From Guyanagaster necrorhizus (lineage: Eukaryota > Basidiomycota > Agaricomycetes > Agaricales > Physalacriaceae), in contig NW_025064881.1 of the NCBI RefSeq assembly GCF_019112545.1, forward strand, positions 718,591 to 782,590: a DNA stretch of 64,000 nt. Reading direction: 5' to 3'. Made by a program: the position numbers and the translations under genes. This document shows, one piece after another, positions 14,260 to 26,910 of the stretch. Under the pieces are notes generated by a model. It worked only from the letters and a program-made list of their open reading frames with translations. It made no database searches and had not been told where the DNA came from. Numbering within the stretch: the stretch's first letter is position 1; each line of letters starts with the position of its first letter.

Positions 14260-15200
14260 TCACTGGTCAGCCCCATCTTTTACTTCCTCCACCCTGGTAT
14301 CTTTGCTGAGTTCTTCATCCTCTTTCTGCAATTTGGCAATCTGTGCCTGTATGTCTTCATGGGTTCACTTTTTTCTTGGGCAGTCTTTCGCCATGTGGCC
14401 TTTCTGCCTGCAATTGAAGCACTTTCTTTCTTTCTTCATTCAGTCTATATCCATCGGCTTTCTTGATCCAGTATACATTGTTCCTGTTCCTGTCTTCTGG
14501 CTGCTATAGAAAGAGGTCATAGAGGGTTCCGATGATTTCCTGGCAGTTTGCCCTGACTTGTTCAGGGTTGGCAGGGTTGACTTTTTGATATAGTCTTGTA
14601 GGGTTATGGATTCTGCTTTCTGCCTTTGTTGCTCTTTGTACATCTCAATGATCTGCTCCTTCCAGTTGTTGTATCCGACTGACATCAATATTTTGATGCC
14701 TATAGCTGAAATCATTGTGATGTAAGAAGAGAGGACTTCTCATTTGAGGGCCTCCACCATTCTCCCATCATTGGTGACATCCTCTCATATTCCAGTGAGT
14801 CTGGCAAGTCATTCTAGCTCATTGAAGTAATCTGTTGCTGCTTTGTCCTCTATTTTATACTCCTTGATCTTTTATTTATGCACTTCTTGTACTGTCAAAT
14901 CAATAAACTTGTTGTATATTATTTGTTTGAATACTGGCCATGAGGAGTATCAATAGTGTTCCCTGATAGTTGATTGGAAGCTCAGAAAAATCAGGGTCCA
15001 CTAGTTTTTTGCCTTTTCCTCAAAGTAGGAGGCAGCAAAGATGATCTGGTTCATATCAGTGCTGAGGTATCTTATATATACCTTGAAGTACTGTTCACAG
15101 TTGATGATAAACCAGTCGATGTCATTGGAGGTGCCCTTAAAGGGCCATGGTTTTCATAATAGATTGGGTTGATATTACAATACTGCAGCATTCTCTGGAA
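14260..15200 (-). pseudogene. Inner Gypsy gag remnant with zinc knuckle
   Basis: The minus strand carries capsid-type sequence (about 14,720-15,190, with WFIINCEQYFK and AASYFEEKAK), a linker rich in K, Q and S, and a CCHC zinc knuckle at 14380-14421 (CFNCRQKGHMAKDC). Several stops interrupt it, so no full polyprotein can be made. It matches the outer element's gag at 8900-9867, which supports one family for both elements. Confidence 0.85.
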
Positions 15201-17573
15201 GAGCACCCATTGGGTTGGGCCACTCAGAGAATGGGGGTCTGTTCCATTCATGCGGGGGGCCAGGGAAGGAGTGAAGGGAGTTGTCATCTGCCACAGGGCT
15301 TCTCTGGAGTGTGGCCTCCTTTCAGACAATGACACCATCCCGAATAGTAAAATCCAGTCAGATAGCTTCCAGATCATCACATACTGGTTCTTTTCCTGAT
15401 CTGCTTGTTCTTGCCTGATCAGGAGATGGTTGTCCTTCTAAAAGTCAGCTTCTCTTTCCTATCTAAGGATTTCAGAATCCTTCATGCTGTTGAGCTGGTG
15501 GGCTGGATTGGTGTCAGATTTTTGTAAGCTGGCCTGCCATACTTCGGATTGAGGGGTCTGAGGCTTCAGCTTGACTTCGGATAGATAGCACTATATATAC
15601 AGCTCATTTCAGCAGGATAGGTAGAGAGTGTGGCATGGGTTGTGGCTGGGTTTTGTCTTGATACAAGGGCATCAGCCCAATAGGGTCTTCCAGATGCCAT
15701 CATTTGTACTCTTTCCAAGCATACTTTGTTGCTGAATACTGTAAAAGGTTTCGTTTTTCAGCCACATCTGTATACTTATACTTGCACCCTAGAGGCAACT
15801 CTTGCCAGCAAATGTTCTGCCATAAAAAGAGTATCCCCTACTCATACAACTCCTGATACTCCTTTCTCCTTGCTCACTCTATCTCTGCTATCAAGGCTTC
15901 TTCGTCTGATTCTTTGTTGGCTGCCTCTATGTATCATGTGAGGGAAAAAGGACCTTCACTGTCCTCATCATCCCTCTCACCCCCTTCGATCTCGCTGTCC
16001 TCTTCCTCAAGGAGGGAATTGATGAGTGGGTCATAGATGGATGGCACCACTGGTCAGAGGGTCACTGGAGATCCACTCATCGACTCTGGTGCTGGGGCTG
16101 GCAGTGTTGGACTCAGAGGTCATCTGCTGGATTAGAGGATTCCAGAGCTGACTGTATCAGGTGCCACCATGTGCTCTTGCCTCCTCCAGTTCTTGGCTAT
16201 AAAGGCTGAAGTCTTGCTGGAATCCAGGATCGAGAAACTGGTGAGTGACTCTACTCTCCAGGAATCATTGGAGGGCTTGGTCAGAGATGTGAGTGTTGTC
16301 TGGTACCCAGAGCCTATAGGCTCTAAAGATGGAGTTGGTGTCAGAGGAAATGGTGTCAGTTTTGATAGAGTACTGGAGGGTTGAGGGGCGATCACCAGTT
16401 CTGGCTGATTAGTCCCTTCGGATTGCTTCACTTCTGATGATAATACTGGCTGTCCCTGCCCAAGGGTCGGTCTCTGAGTTGGGCTCCCTGAATAGAGATT
16501 CCTTGGAGTCAGTCTGGAGGCCATACCAGCTTAGGGAGGTGGATCCCAATCTAGTGGCTTTCTCCAGTCATCGTTTCTGTCACCCCTGGTGGGCATACTC
16601 TGCTTCTTTGAACTCTTGCTAGGCTTCACTCTGTACATACTCAGTGAGCTCCTCCTGGGCTCGCTGAGCTTCTGCCTGTCAGGCTTCATTCTGCTGCTGC
16701 TGCTGTACTACTGTATTATAGTCAAAGGGGACTTGAAGATCTCAGTCTAGGAAAACTTGTCATATGATTTGATCCCAGGCAATCCTCCCTCTGGCACTGG
16801 CCATTCCTGCTTCTGGCTGACTCCTGATGTGAAGGTTGTTGTTGGGATCCTCTGCCACAGTGATAGTGAGCTCCATGTTTGTGAAATTCTGGTGGATGCT
16901 TCTCCTGTGGGAGTCATCGAGCTCCAACTGACTGATAGATAGGTTTGACTCAGAGATGATGTAAAGGGAGCCATGGGAGGAGTTTGAGGTCATCTGGGGT
17001 CTCGAAGCCACTCAAGCAGCATCAAGAGAGTTCTGAGTATGGTTTTCAATCCCAGGGACATTTAAGATGAGGGAATGGCTAGAGGTGAGGAGGTTCAGAG
17101 GGATATCACTGGAGATCTTCTCAGGCTCCTGGGTGACATTTGCTGTCCATGAGTTCTGGAATCCTGCAAAAACAGGGTTGCAGTTTCTGCTGGGTCATTG
17201 AGAGGGATACTGGTATCTCTCTTCTTCTTGAGGGCTCTCTGAATTTGGGCTACTATGTCCAGTTTTGGATATGGATCATCCTTGCAGCTAGAAAGACATT
17301 CTGACAGAGGCAGGAATGTCATAGAGGGGTAGATCAGGGGTTATGTTTCAAAGGATGGTATGTATCTACTGGAATGCTTGATAGTGTCTGACTATCCAAG
17401 CTGTTACCGATTGTCATCTATAGCAGAGGGTGATGATGGCTAGAAGTTCCAACAGCATTCCAATGATGGAAGCTATTAGTTCAAAGAAGTCATGATTAAG
17501 ATTGGTGTTTGTCACTGGAGGCATTCAGTTTCTCAGCACAATTGGGCTTGAGAAAGGGAAGATAATAGCTTTG
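15201..17573 (-). other. Inner Gypsy 5' region (extended gag/leader)
   Basis: This part lies between the 5' LTR and the recognisable capsid. The minus-strand frames (for example 16132-16524 and 16747-16974) are rich in S, T, P and Q and have no motif I recognise. The outer element has a matching region at 18,044-20,402, so it is a shared part of the family, perhaps an N-terminal gag extension. Stops are frequent. Confidence 0.6.
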
Positions 17574-17580
17574 AGCTAAT

Positions 17581-18038
17581 TGTTAGACTCAAGCATCATA
17601 TGAGTTATAGCATGTGATAATCAGAAGCTTCCTTGCACTTTGGAAAGTCAACTGTTTCACTGATGTGCTAATGGCTCATTGAGTCATAAGGCCATTCTAG
17701 TATGGCTCAAGAGTAGGATGATATGAATAAACTTTAGCTCGAAGCTAAGGTTACTAGTGAGATCAAGCCTCCTTAAATACTATACAGGTTTTGCTAATAA
17801 TACTACATACTTATTGTGTCTTTCTCTGTCTGTTGTGCCCATTGTCCTTGGGCATTGTTACCATACATAAAAAGATTGTCTCTGTCATTGGGCATCGCTG
17901 TTGCATCAAAAGACAATAACAGACTCAGCTGGTTGTGATGACCAAGCTTTGTTCTCATAGTCTTAAGCACTCATTCTTGACATCTTGACTAAGCATAATA
18001 GAGGCTATGTTGAAGAAAGAATAGGAAAAATCATAATA
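17581..18038 (-). repeat. 5' LTR of inner Gypsy element
   Basis: The 458-bp partner of 9873-10330. Its last bases read cataata rather than cataaca, a C-to-T change in the terminal inverted repeat. It is followed directly by the target duplicate ttagg. Confidence 0.93.
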
Positions 18039-18043
18039 TTAGG

Positions 18044-20402
18044 TTGGGCTATTTTTCAAAAGGTGGGCAGTGCCACTTGATTGATGGCCTGAGAAATGAG
18101 TGAAGAGAGTTGTCATCTGCTACAGGACTTCCCTGGGAGGCAGCTTCTTTGTGCACAATTATCTTATCTCATAGTAAACTCTAGTCAGACTGCTTCTGGA
18201 TCATCTTAGATTGGCTCTTTACTAATGCCACTCTTAGTGGCTTCATCTGATGGTGGTTGGGTAGCCAATAGTCAGCTGCTAGCTTCTGTCTATGGGTTGC
18301 AGTAGCTGGTTGGCCAGACTTCAGACTGAATGTGAGTTCTAGTAAGCTATATTGCTAAGGTCTGTACCAAAGAGGTGGAATACCAATATTGGCTTCAGAT
18401 AGATGATGCCATATATGCAGCTCACTTCAGAGTGATAGGTGATAACCATGGCATTGGTCAAATCTTTGGTGAGGACTGATAAGCCAGTAGCCTATCAAGC
18501 TGATTCTTGGGGTGCTGTCGATTATATTCTTCTACCACATAATCAGTGGTGACATGTCTAAGGATCTCCTGTCATTCAGATAGTTCATTAATATATAATT
18601 TTCCTATGGAGATTGATAACTAGTTATTGTCATGCCATAGGAACATTATCTCTCTTTGGTATAGCTCCTTGAACTCCTGCTCCCTGTTCCTTCATATCTC
18701 TTCTTCCAGGGCTTCTTTATCCATATCTTCAGAATAGAAATATCTGGTGTCTCTAGTAACCCCTTGGGGTAGTTCACTACTCCCACTGTCCTTGTCTCCC
18801 TCAGCTAGCTGTTCCTCATCCTCCTCATCCTTAATGAGGGAGACAACAGGCTGGTCAAAGATACTCTCCTCAATCTCAGATGGTCAGACTGTCACTAGTG
18901 ACCTACTGCTCTAGCTGTATACTAGGTTCAGTGATAGGGCTTGAAGAGGCTGAGGTTGTCATAGCAATGTATGTTGCTCTGGATTAGCTTCTGATTTTGT
19001 TGTTATACCTGTTTCCTCCTGCTGATCATGCAACCTCCACTCTCTCACTATAGATGCAGAAGTTTTCATAGAATCACTCATTGAGAAACTAATGAGCAAC
19101 TCTGCTTCCAAGGAAGCCTTAGAGAGCATGAGCAGAGACATAGGCATTAACAGATACTTGAAGCTCATAGTGTCTGAGAACAGACTTGTCATCCTCGAGA
19201 TCAGTGTCTGCACTAAGAGTGTATTGGAGAGGAGAATAAGTGAGATCCTTGAGGCTGGCAGAATGGAAATCAGCTTGTCTGGAAGATGAGATTCCATTGT
19301 CTCTCATATTTCTGGCTTTGTCAGCAGTGAGGACTTCAGGAGGTCCACCTGCCTATGAGTCTTACTTGTTGCTAGTATTAGGTTCCTGGAATATGAGTGA
19401 AGAGAGCAAAAGCTCTGAATGGAGCCCATACCAGCTCAGGGATCTGCTTCTAAAGCAAGAGGCCTCTGCCTCTCACTGCTGTTGTTGTCATTGTCAGTCC
19501 CACTCAGTCTTTTTAGCCTCTTGCTGGGCCTCTGCCCTGAGACAGCTTTTGAGGCTGGAGGGACTAACAGTTCAGACCTGCTGTTCCTCTTGTAATACTG
19601 CTGCACTATAGTTGAATGGGATATTGAGATTCCATGTGGAAAAATATTAGTGAATGAGCTTGTCCTGCACTTCTCATCCCCTTCATTCATCATCTGCTTG
19701 CTGATTGGGTGACCTCTCCATCCCACTGCTGATCCTGATAGAGAGAGTCTCTGTATGGCTTTGGGCAGGGGTGTCATAGAGTAAAGAAAGGTCATGGGAG
19801 TCACTCCAGGGTCTCTGAGCCATTCCAGTGGCATCAAGAGAGTCTCAGATATGGTCAGCAATCCCATGGATTTATAGAGCAGTAAAAGGGTTGGAGGATG
19901 GAGACTGCTCAAAGAAGTCTGAGAGGAGATCCTCATCCTTGTAGTTAGGGATAGAGGGCAGGACCCATGGGTTCTGGAACCCTATGAGGCAAGGGTTGCA
20001 GTTTCTGCTTGTTTGTCAAAGGGGATATTCATGTCTTTCTTCTTGAACATTCTCTTAATGTGGGCTGCTAGACCCTGCCTTGGATACAGTTTATTTCTGA
20101 GGCTGGTGGAATGTTTGTCAGGATTCAGAGATGTCATAGAGAGGGAGGTTGAGAGTTATATTTTGTAGAATGCAACAGATGTTTTAAAACTCTTGATAGT
20201 GTCTTATAGCCCAGGCAGTAACTGATTGGCATCTCTAGTATAGCTGGATGATCATCAATAAGCCTAATAATGTTCTGATGATAGAAGTGAGAAGTTCAAA
20301 AAACTCATGAGTAAAGTTAGAGTTTGATAGGTTGATGTTGATAAAGAGCATTTGGTTTCCTTCACACAGATTATGCATAAGGAAAGAGAAGTAGAAGCTT
20401 TG
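18044..20402 (-). other. Outer Gypsy 5' region (extended gag/leader)
   Basis: The upstream half of the outer element, cut off from the rest of its gag by the inner insertion. The content resembles 15,201-17,573: S/T/P/Q-rich minus-strand frames such as 18959-19297 and 19436-19936, broken by stops. No known domain is visible. Confidence 0.6.
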
Positions 20403-20409
20403 AGCTAAT

Positions 20410-20880
20410 TGTTAGACTCAAGCTGCACATGATCCAAACACATGATAAACTGATGTCACTTCACACTTTGAGTGGAACATCAGAGTTCACTTATTGTGTA
20501 TATAGATTGAGATGCATTAAAGCCTTGAGATTTGGCTTGAGAATAGAGTAGTATGAAGATAAACTTGAGCTTGAAGCTGGAGGTTATCAGTGAGAGTGAG
20601 CTGTCTTAAATACTTGTACAGGTCATGTCTAATTATACTACTTTCTATTGTATGTTGTCAAGTCCTTTGTGCCCATTATCCTGGAGCATCACTATTATAC
20701 ACAAAAGGTTTATTGTACATCATCAGGCAATGCTGTTGTGTCAAAAGACAATGACTGACTTGGCTGTTGTGATGACTAAGCCTTGTCCCACAGTCCTAAG
20801 TGCTGGTCTAGGCACTCTGACTAAGCAAGATAGAGATTATTTTATAGAAAAAAAAAAGTAAAATGGGAAAAATCATAACA
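20410..20880 (-). repeat. 5' LTR of outer Gypsy element
   Basis: The 471-bp partner of 4577-5047 with TGTTA...TAACA ends. The inside flank is agctttgagctaat, probably the primer-binding site. A poly-A run of about ten bases near 20,850 is absent from the partner. Confidence 0.92.
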
Positions 20881-20885
20881 CTGAC

Positions 20886-21899
20886 CTTAAATATGCTAAT
20901 ATCATTACAAGAAGACATGCTAGAAATAAAAAGAGTACAATCAAAATATGATCAGCAATTCTGGTCACATTGATCAAGGATGCACAGCCATTGATATACT
21001 GATGGGACATGCCTTAGAACAGAAAACTGAGATCCAAAAAAAGATATCTGAATAACTGGGTGTTGAACAGAGAAATAGAATGATGACAACAAAGCAATAA
21101 ATAGAGAAATACTACCAAAAGGTGAATAGTGCATATAGCACTCAGAGACTTGTGCATGTACTTATAGTACCTTAGTGCACATAACACTGTGAGAGACTTT
21201 GCATCATACTGAGGTATGACACATAACCATTGGGTGGATTAATTAATGCATGCCAGACCAGAAGTGGTACATATTATGAGTCAAATAGAATGTCTGAACA
21301 CTGGAAAAGAGAACATAGTCATTGTGGCTGACTCCAGACAGGAGAGATAACCCCAGAGGCCTGGAACAGTTCTCTGGTGTCAGAATGCTTCACTGGAGAA
21401 ATAAGAAAGTGAGCAGATCTAGCTAGGCTAGCTAACCAATGTCAGCTAGACAGGGAACAGTGGGCACAGTTCTGATCCAGAACAGAATAAGTGTGGCAAC
21501 TGTGACATGCACATGAATGATATGCCAGAGACTCCAGAATGGAGTCCCACACTTTGAAACTACTATATTTGGTGTGTCTTAGTAAGTACAGTAGTAGACT
21601 ATTTAAGTACTACATTGTAAGAGTAGTAGATAAGTTTTCAACCCTTCACAGTTGCAGTGTATTGGGCACAAAAAGCCTTGCACCCTAGCTCTGGATTTGT
21701 GTTTGTAACTTCAGGCAAGAAAATAAACTTATTATTGATATCATTAAGGGAGATTTGAGAACTGAGTGAGGCACAGAAGCTCACAAGGAACTTGAGTTCA
21801 AATTGATAAGAGGTTTTGGATTGCACCCTAACCTGAGAATAAGAGAGCAGTGTCTGAAGGGCATCATCTTGAGTTTTTGAGGTATTTGTGATGTATGGC
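20886..21899. other. AT-rich sequence right of the nested elements, no gene recognised
   Basis: The longest frame (21638-21901 minus) has no motif I recognise. No terminal repeats or tRNA genes were seen. Confidence 0.5.
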
Positions 21900-22085
21900 A
21901 CTACAGATGGCAGAGGTTCAAATCCTTTAGCCTGTGGACAGGGTTATTTGTGATATTTCCACAGATCAGCAGGGGTTCAAACCCTTTGGGTCTGCTGGAT
22001 GGCATTTTATTGTGTTTTGTGTCTCTGGATTGCATAGGTTTGAATCCTGTGAGTCTATGATCAGTTTTGAAACTTGTGTACAGAG
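21900..22085 (+). repeat. Three degenerate tandem units of about 60 bp
   Basis: Related cores ggttcaaatcc (21915-21925), ggttcaaaccc (21974-21984) and ggtttgaatcc (22037-22047) recur at 59 and 63 bp. Similar flanks (ctgg/cagat before, gtctgtgga-like after) recur too. The core resembles a tRNA B-box, but no A-box or cloverleaf is visible around any unit. The function is unknown. Confidence 0.4.
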
Positions 22086-22639
22086 ATCTGAGCTCCTTAG
22101 CACTTGTAGGTGTGTTTGTGATTGGTTTCTGCCTAAAGCACGAAGCTTTGAGTCATGTATTGTGTGTGTTAGGGATTTTGATTTGATCTGAGCTGTGCTT
22201 GAGACCTTTTGAGAGCTTGTGGGATTGTTTTGACATATTGTATTGAGCTACAGTACCTTTGCCTTGAGGCCCAGCAACACCTGTTGCCACCTCTTGTTTT
22301 GATAAAATGAAAAGCTTTGAGACTTAGAGAGACCTAGGACTGTTGTATGTGTGCTATTGCTGTTTGCATGCAGTGGATTCATTGAAGAAGACAATTATAT
22401 TTGCTGTTACTACTTTTATCACATTATAACCCCCCCAAGAACTAAGAGTACTGTGAGTGTGGATGTGAGTGTGGGTCTGATCAGTGGATAGGATTCCACT
22501 GTATCCATTTTCATCTTGTGCACATGCATGACCTCATCAATGTTCAGCATAGAGATGGTATATGATGGTCTTCATTTTTCAGGTCCAGTGGCCATCCCAG
22601 AAATCATAGCCATCCTCATTTCTTAGGTCTGCATCTTCA
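22086..22639. other. AT-rich stretch, nothing recognised
   Basis: A poly-C run lies near 22,430. No supported coding frame, LTR end or RNA gene was seen. Confidence 0.5.
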
Positions 22640-23340
22640 TAGGCTACAAAAATTGAGGACATGGAACTGCACCAGTGATATCTCAATGAAAGAGACTGAA
22701 GACTTGTTCATAGATTTCATCATCCTTTATGACCTCACAAGCCAAGATCAGAGACCCTCGAATGGCTGAGAATACCAGGAATTCTCTTCACATCCAAGCT
22801 ATATAGTTGAGAATGTAGTAACTGTCACTATACACCATCTTCTTTTCAGAGTTTATGAGGACCAGCCTGGTTGTGCAGTCAAATTCGTCGCCCCTGTTGT
22901 AGGACCGCATCATATCACACAATGCATGAGAAACAGACATTCGATGAACAGTTCGTCTTCAGTCGAAGAACAAAGATTCAAACACCTGGGGAAGAACTCT
23001 ATATCTGCGTTTTCTTCAGCCATGGAAAGCTATATATCGGGAAGCCATTCAGCAACCTCCGTCATGATGCTGTCCATCAGTGGGCCTTGCTCAAAACACC
23101 TATCGTCTGGATTGTATCTCTCACATGTAACAAGCTCCTTTGATGACGACGTCGATAAAGAAGCGTGGCACAACTCATATTTGAGGTCTCTAAATGCGCT
23201 CTCGCTTCCTCGCTTCCTGGAAGGATATCCGGAAAGGAAACAGCAATTTTACAGACATTTTGAAGAGCCTCGCGATTGTCAGGAGTCACTTCGAGTGGGT
23301 TGGCTGTAGCCAACGCATCAGTAAGGAGGGTGCGGAGTTA
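22640..23340 (-). pseudogene. Decaying host gene straddling the island boundary, family unknown
   Basis: On the minus strand, 23,335-23,080 reads a coding-like exon (starting LRTLLTDALATANPLEV, then SFPDILPGSEEARAHLE). A second frame at about 22,650-22,960 reads HALCDMMRSYNRGDEFD, then INSEKKMVYSDSYYILNY and REFLVFSAIRGSLILACEV. The second frame crosses the edge of the CpG-poor island. Inside the island it has two TGA stops, each at a place where CGA (Arg) would restore the frame. Frame changes between the parts may be introns. I do not recognise the family. The most likely reading is a gene whose 3' half has been mutated by decay spreading from the transposons; chance open frames remain possible. 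Confidence 0.4.
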
Positions 23341-23344
23341 CTGT

Positions 23345-24037
23345 ACCGGTGAAAATTTGATTTTTGCATTTGATGTCGAAACGACGCGTCCTTTCGTGCT
23401 GGACGCACTGCTGGAGCTGACGTAGTGCGGTTACGGAATGCACCTTTCACGCTACGTGTTTTTCGTGGTGAGAAAGACAGGGTGATGAAGCGTGACTTCT
23501 GGGCCTGGAAAAAATGCCTTTATGCTCCCGATGCCAGTCATGTTCCCCTTTAATACCAAGAAAGGTTCCGACCAGAATTTTCCACTTGGAAGTTGAATGT
23601 GAACATAGGTCCACAATACGGCCCGAATGCTCAATGACGGCAAACACCGAATTTATCTTACCGACGACCAGTGATGTTAATCGACAGCATGGAAAATCAG
23701 CATCGACGAAAAAAGAAGACAATCAATCTGCGTCTGGATATTTACTGATGATCTTTGGTTTCATAGGGCGAAAGCCTCACCGAGCACTGATCTCTCGTTC
23801 TGTTTATGTATGGCCTACATAACTTGGAATTAGGCACTCATTTTCCTAAAATTTGTGTCGACATTGTTAAGACCTTTTTTTGTGGAAGACATCAAAAACA
23901 AGACGATGCTTTCCTACAGAGTGAATAGCAACATTACAAGTTGAGGGATACCGAATTCTTATCGTACACTTTCATAGCCAAGATCGTAAATCAGACTTCT
24001 AACCAAAGCAGTCTCTCCAAAATGGGTACAACCCGTC
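23345..24037. other. Intergenic, no supported gene
   Basis: Overlapping frames exist on both strands (23447-23722 minus, 23514-23822 plus) without recognisable motifs or convincing splice structure. Nothing else was seen. Confidence 0.45.
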
Positions 24038-26193
24038 CTAATCTAACAGCGCCTGTGTCTGAGGAGAACGCGTCTTGATTGTGCATTTGAAAGGCACGGG
24101 AAAGCTACACATAGAATTAAAAGTCACCCCACATCCAACACAGAAGCCTTACCTCAAAAAAGCGCTCGTAAACGTTTCGCTTGGTTCAACAATCCGACCT
24201 TCAGAATCCACGGCCTTCGTGAATGACAAAGTCGACACCATAGACGCGATGGCAATCCAGGCAGTGTTCAAAGCGATATAACGGCCAGGACAGATGCTGG
24301 AAGAATACCGTCAAGAGTGGTCGACATAGATACATCACACAACGCTTACCGTCTTCCAAAACCAAACGCCACTGTGGGTTCAGGTTCGCGTTCCTTCCCG
24401 TCTCGAGGCATGAACCGGTCGGGGTCGAACACTAGAGGGTTGGGATAATCCTTTTCGTCGTGAAGCATGGCCCTACATCGTCTGTGAATCCGAGGCTGGG
24501 AGATCATACATTGACTGGTGACTAACCAAGCGTTTCCAATGATCGTCGCGCCTACAAAGGGCACATAATCATAAACCGAGAAGAAAAAACATATTTGGAA
24601 CGTACCTGCAGGTATGTAGTAACCTCTGTAAACATCCTCTTTCACGGTACGGTGAGCAATGCCTACATGAAATTTATCAAGTCAAGTGTGCTCATAGATC
24701 TGAATGCACATACCCAGTGGAACAACGGAGTTCCATCTCATAGCTTCCAACACGATAGCATCAATATAAGGCAGTTGTGGACGGTCATCAAAATTCGGCA
24801 AGCGGTTGCCATAACCAACCACGGCGTCCAACTCAGCTTGAGCTTTGGCTTGTACCTCGGGATAAAGAAGAAATGCAAGCATCGCGGAAAGGACGACTAT
24901 CACGGTCTTTGGACGGTTCGGAGACTCTGAACAATACACAAGGGTTCAAACCTACCGTGTCAGCTCCCGCTAATTAAAACATGAGATCAGATCTTCAGTG
25001 AGCGCCGAGAAACACTTACCAGCAAAGGCAACTCCAGCCGTATTCCGTATGATTTCAAGGTGCGTTGGGGTGTCTGCAACCTCGGTCTTTTGCATCTTTG
25101 TTAGATTTTCAGAGACGAATGAAGGGGGTGCAAGGCCCTTCGCCTGGAGCAAGAGTCAACTAGACCGATATCAACGAAAGAGTAAGTGAAGGCATACCAT
25201 GGACTCTCTTGTGTATTCAAATGGTTCTTCTGACATGTCATCGACGTCTTTTCTCCAGGCTTGCGCTAGCCTAATAAATTCTGCACCAGGCAACCAACCT
25301 TCACAGTGCCTACATTACCAGCCTGAGCAGAAAATAAAGAAAACTCACGTGGAAGATATTTCAAAATAGGGAAGTAGTCAACCAAAAAAGCCCCGACGTT
25401 CCCAACGATGCGAACACTTTCCAACGCCCGATCCACCAACTCCACAAATCGATCACCGTTCGGATCCACATCATATCCGTAGACGATTTTCATGATGGTG
25501 GAGCCTGCATGGCTAGAAGGCCGTCAGTTTCCCAGAACAGGCTATCGGGTACACCCAGCTCACTGGCGAACATGGTGAACAAAAGCGTCGGGAGATTTAT
25601 GCAGCTGTTGTAGCAAAACCAACGTCGCTTTCATCTGCACAGGATAGTACGCCGGAAGTGCACGAGGCTGGAAGTGCTGGTGAAACATTCGACGATGCAT
25701 TCTATAAAGAGAAGGATGGAAACCAGAACAGGAACAACATACATGGTTGTACTGACCTCCACCAATCAGAATACCTTACAAAAGCCATGTTAAATCCCCA
25801 TCCCGTTAACTTTAACATCGTGAAATCTGTATGGGGTTATTCCGAACTCTAAGACCGGGGGAGGGGGAATTATGCATACTCACCTGGCCTATCGGAATAA
25901 TTCCCGGATCGTTTTTCGAAGAGATCAATTGCTGCTTTGGCAGAGTTGATTACAACTGTCGGATTTCCGGGTATGTCCAGATACAAGATGTCGCCATAGG
26001 TGGTAGCCCATCGAGCAAAGGTGCGCCATGGGTAGTCTTCGGCGCGGGGCACATCCCAGAGGTTCCCTATGAGCGGGAGTCCCTTAGGTCCAGGAGGGAG
26101 AGGTGGACGTTGACGATTAAATGAGACAGACAGTCGATATAATAGTAAGGCACCGAATGACAGAAATGCCAGGAGGAGGGTCGAGTTCATCAT
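24038..26193 (-). CDS. Cytochrome P450 monooxygenase (microsomal, multi-exon)
   Basis: A haem-thiolate monooxygenase that would use NADPH-P450 reductase at the ER; the substrate is unknown. The N-terminus (ATG at 26191-26193) is a hydrophobic anchor of about 20 residues, followed by the proline hinge PPLPPGPKGLPLIGNL. Later exons give the I-helix core AGADTT, the K-helix EAMR (ExxR), FDPDRF (PERF region) and the haem loop AFGFGRRICPGRYIA, split by an intron after GR/R. The last exon ends PFKCTIKTR...LLD with the stop at 24038-24040. Splice junctions I checked are GT-AG and keep frame. A 14-nt micro-exon at 24956-24969 carries the AGADT core. Length (about 500 aa) is normal. It resembles the expanded basidiomycete P450s related to O-methylsterigmatocystin oxidoreductase; I cannot assign a CYP number. 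It appears intact, and no partner biosynthetic gene is adjacent. Confidence 0.9.
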
Positions 26194-26479
26194 GAAAGGG
26201 TCCCTGTGGGTGATATCTCCACGCTTCCGATTCCTTAAGTACTTATCTCATCTTGCTCCCGATTTATTCTATCAATAGATTTAAAAAGAGCAGATGATAG
26301 GTCCACCTGACAGTGAACGTGTGGTCATGGAGTACCAGTCGCATAACTCAGTCTAATGGACATCCCAGTTCCTCTTGGTACCGTGGCGTCAATGTCGGAA
26401 TCAGGTATGAGCAATCACGGAAAGAACTGGGTACGATACTGGCGGTAAACATCGGTTTGGTGACCTAGCTTTAGAGGGA

Positions 26480-26910
26480 AACAAGGAATGACAGCCATAC
26501 AATTGGTCTGCCTACCTTACTCGAACCTCTATGAGCATTGAAAGCGGAACACGCACATCAAAGATCAAGTGACGAACATAGTTGAATTGGGTGGAGATTC
26601 TATTGGCGCGCGGCCATGATCAGGGGCGTTGAGAGGGAAAAGACATCGTGGGACAATCGAAGGGAGCGAAGCAGTTGTTATGACGTCATTCTCGACTCGT
26701 GCACATTATCGTCCATTGCGGCATGAATACAAAGGGAGGGGTCCGTGAAGACCTTTGCCCAACTGAAAATAGACAGGCACTGTTCTCATGTTATCCAACC
26801 AATCTATAAGCTCTGAAGTATGCTACAGCCTGCCATATGAGACAATGAAATTGTTGAGCATGTCTTCGCCTGCGGATAGAGAATTTGGGACGCGACGATG
26901 AATCAGCAGC
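26480..26910 (+). repeat. GC-normal copy of the block found decayed at 590-1530
   Basis: It lies upstream of the P450 start. It aligns by eye with 590-1530 minus the solo LTR. Here CG dinucleotides are kept, for example ggcgcgcggcc near 26,605 against agcatgcagct near 760 in the left copy. It may be P450 5' flank that was duplicated, or a repeat sitting in both places. Confidence 0.6.

Larger units (their letters stand above)
9873..18038 (-). mobile_element. Inner Ty3/Gypsy chromodomain LTR retrotransposon nested in the outer one
   Basis: Two 458-bp LTRs (9873-10330 and 17581-18038) bound 8,166 bp. The flanks carry the perfect 5-bp duplication ttagg (9868-9872 and 18039-18043), so this is a clean insertion into the outer element's gag. 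Orientation is minus. A polypurine-type run (ttaccttctcctt on the plus strand, from 10331) adjoins the left LTR, and agctttgagctaat (17567-17580) adjoins the right LTR. Pol keeps longer frames than the outer copy, including YLDD, but stops make it inactive. It inserted after the outer element, so it is the younger of the two. Confidence 0.95.
4577..20880 (-). mobile_element. Outer Ty3/Gypsy chromodomain LTR retrotransposon (interrupted, dead)
   Basis: Identical-length 471-bp LTRs (4577-5047 and 20410-20880) bound the element. Target-site copies are ctggc (4572-4576) and ctgac (20881-20885), four of five bases alike. It lies on the minus strand: leader and gag start on the right, pol and chromodomain on the left. 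A second element is inserted at 9873-18038, so about 8.1 kb is its own. Its coding region has many stops, and the reverse transcriptase has lost its catalytic box. A polypurine-tract-like run adjoins the left LTR (5048-5072). The 14-bp agctttgagctaat just inside the right LTR, shared with the inner element, is the likely primer-binding site. Confidence 0.92.
1..22865. other. CpG-depleted, AT-rich transposon island
   Basis: From the left edge to about 22,865 the DNA is AT-rich and CG dinucleotides are almost absent; from about 22,880 onward CG is frequent. The change happens within a few tens of bases. The island holds nested Ty3/Gypsy elements, a solo LTR and decayed sequence copies, all with frequent in-frame stops. 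The pattern fits cytosine methylation of repeats followed by deamination. The mechanism is inferred; the base composition is seen directly. Confidence 0.85.
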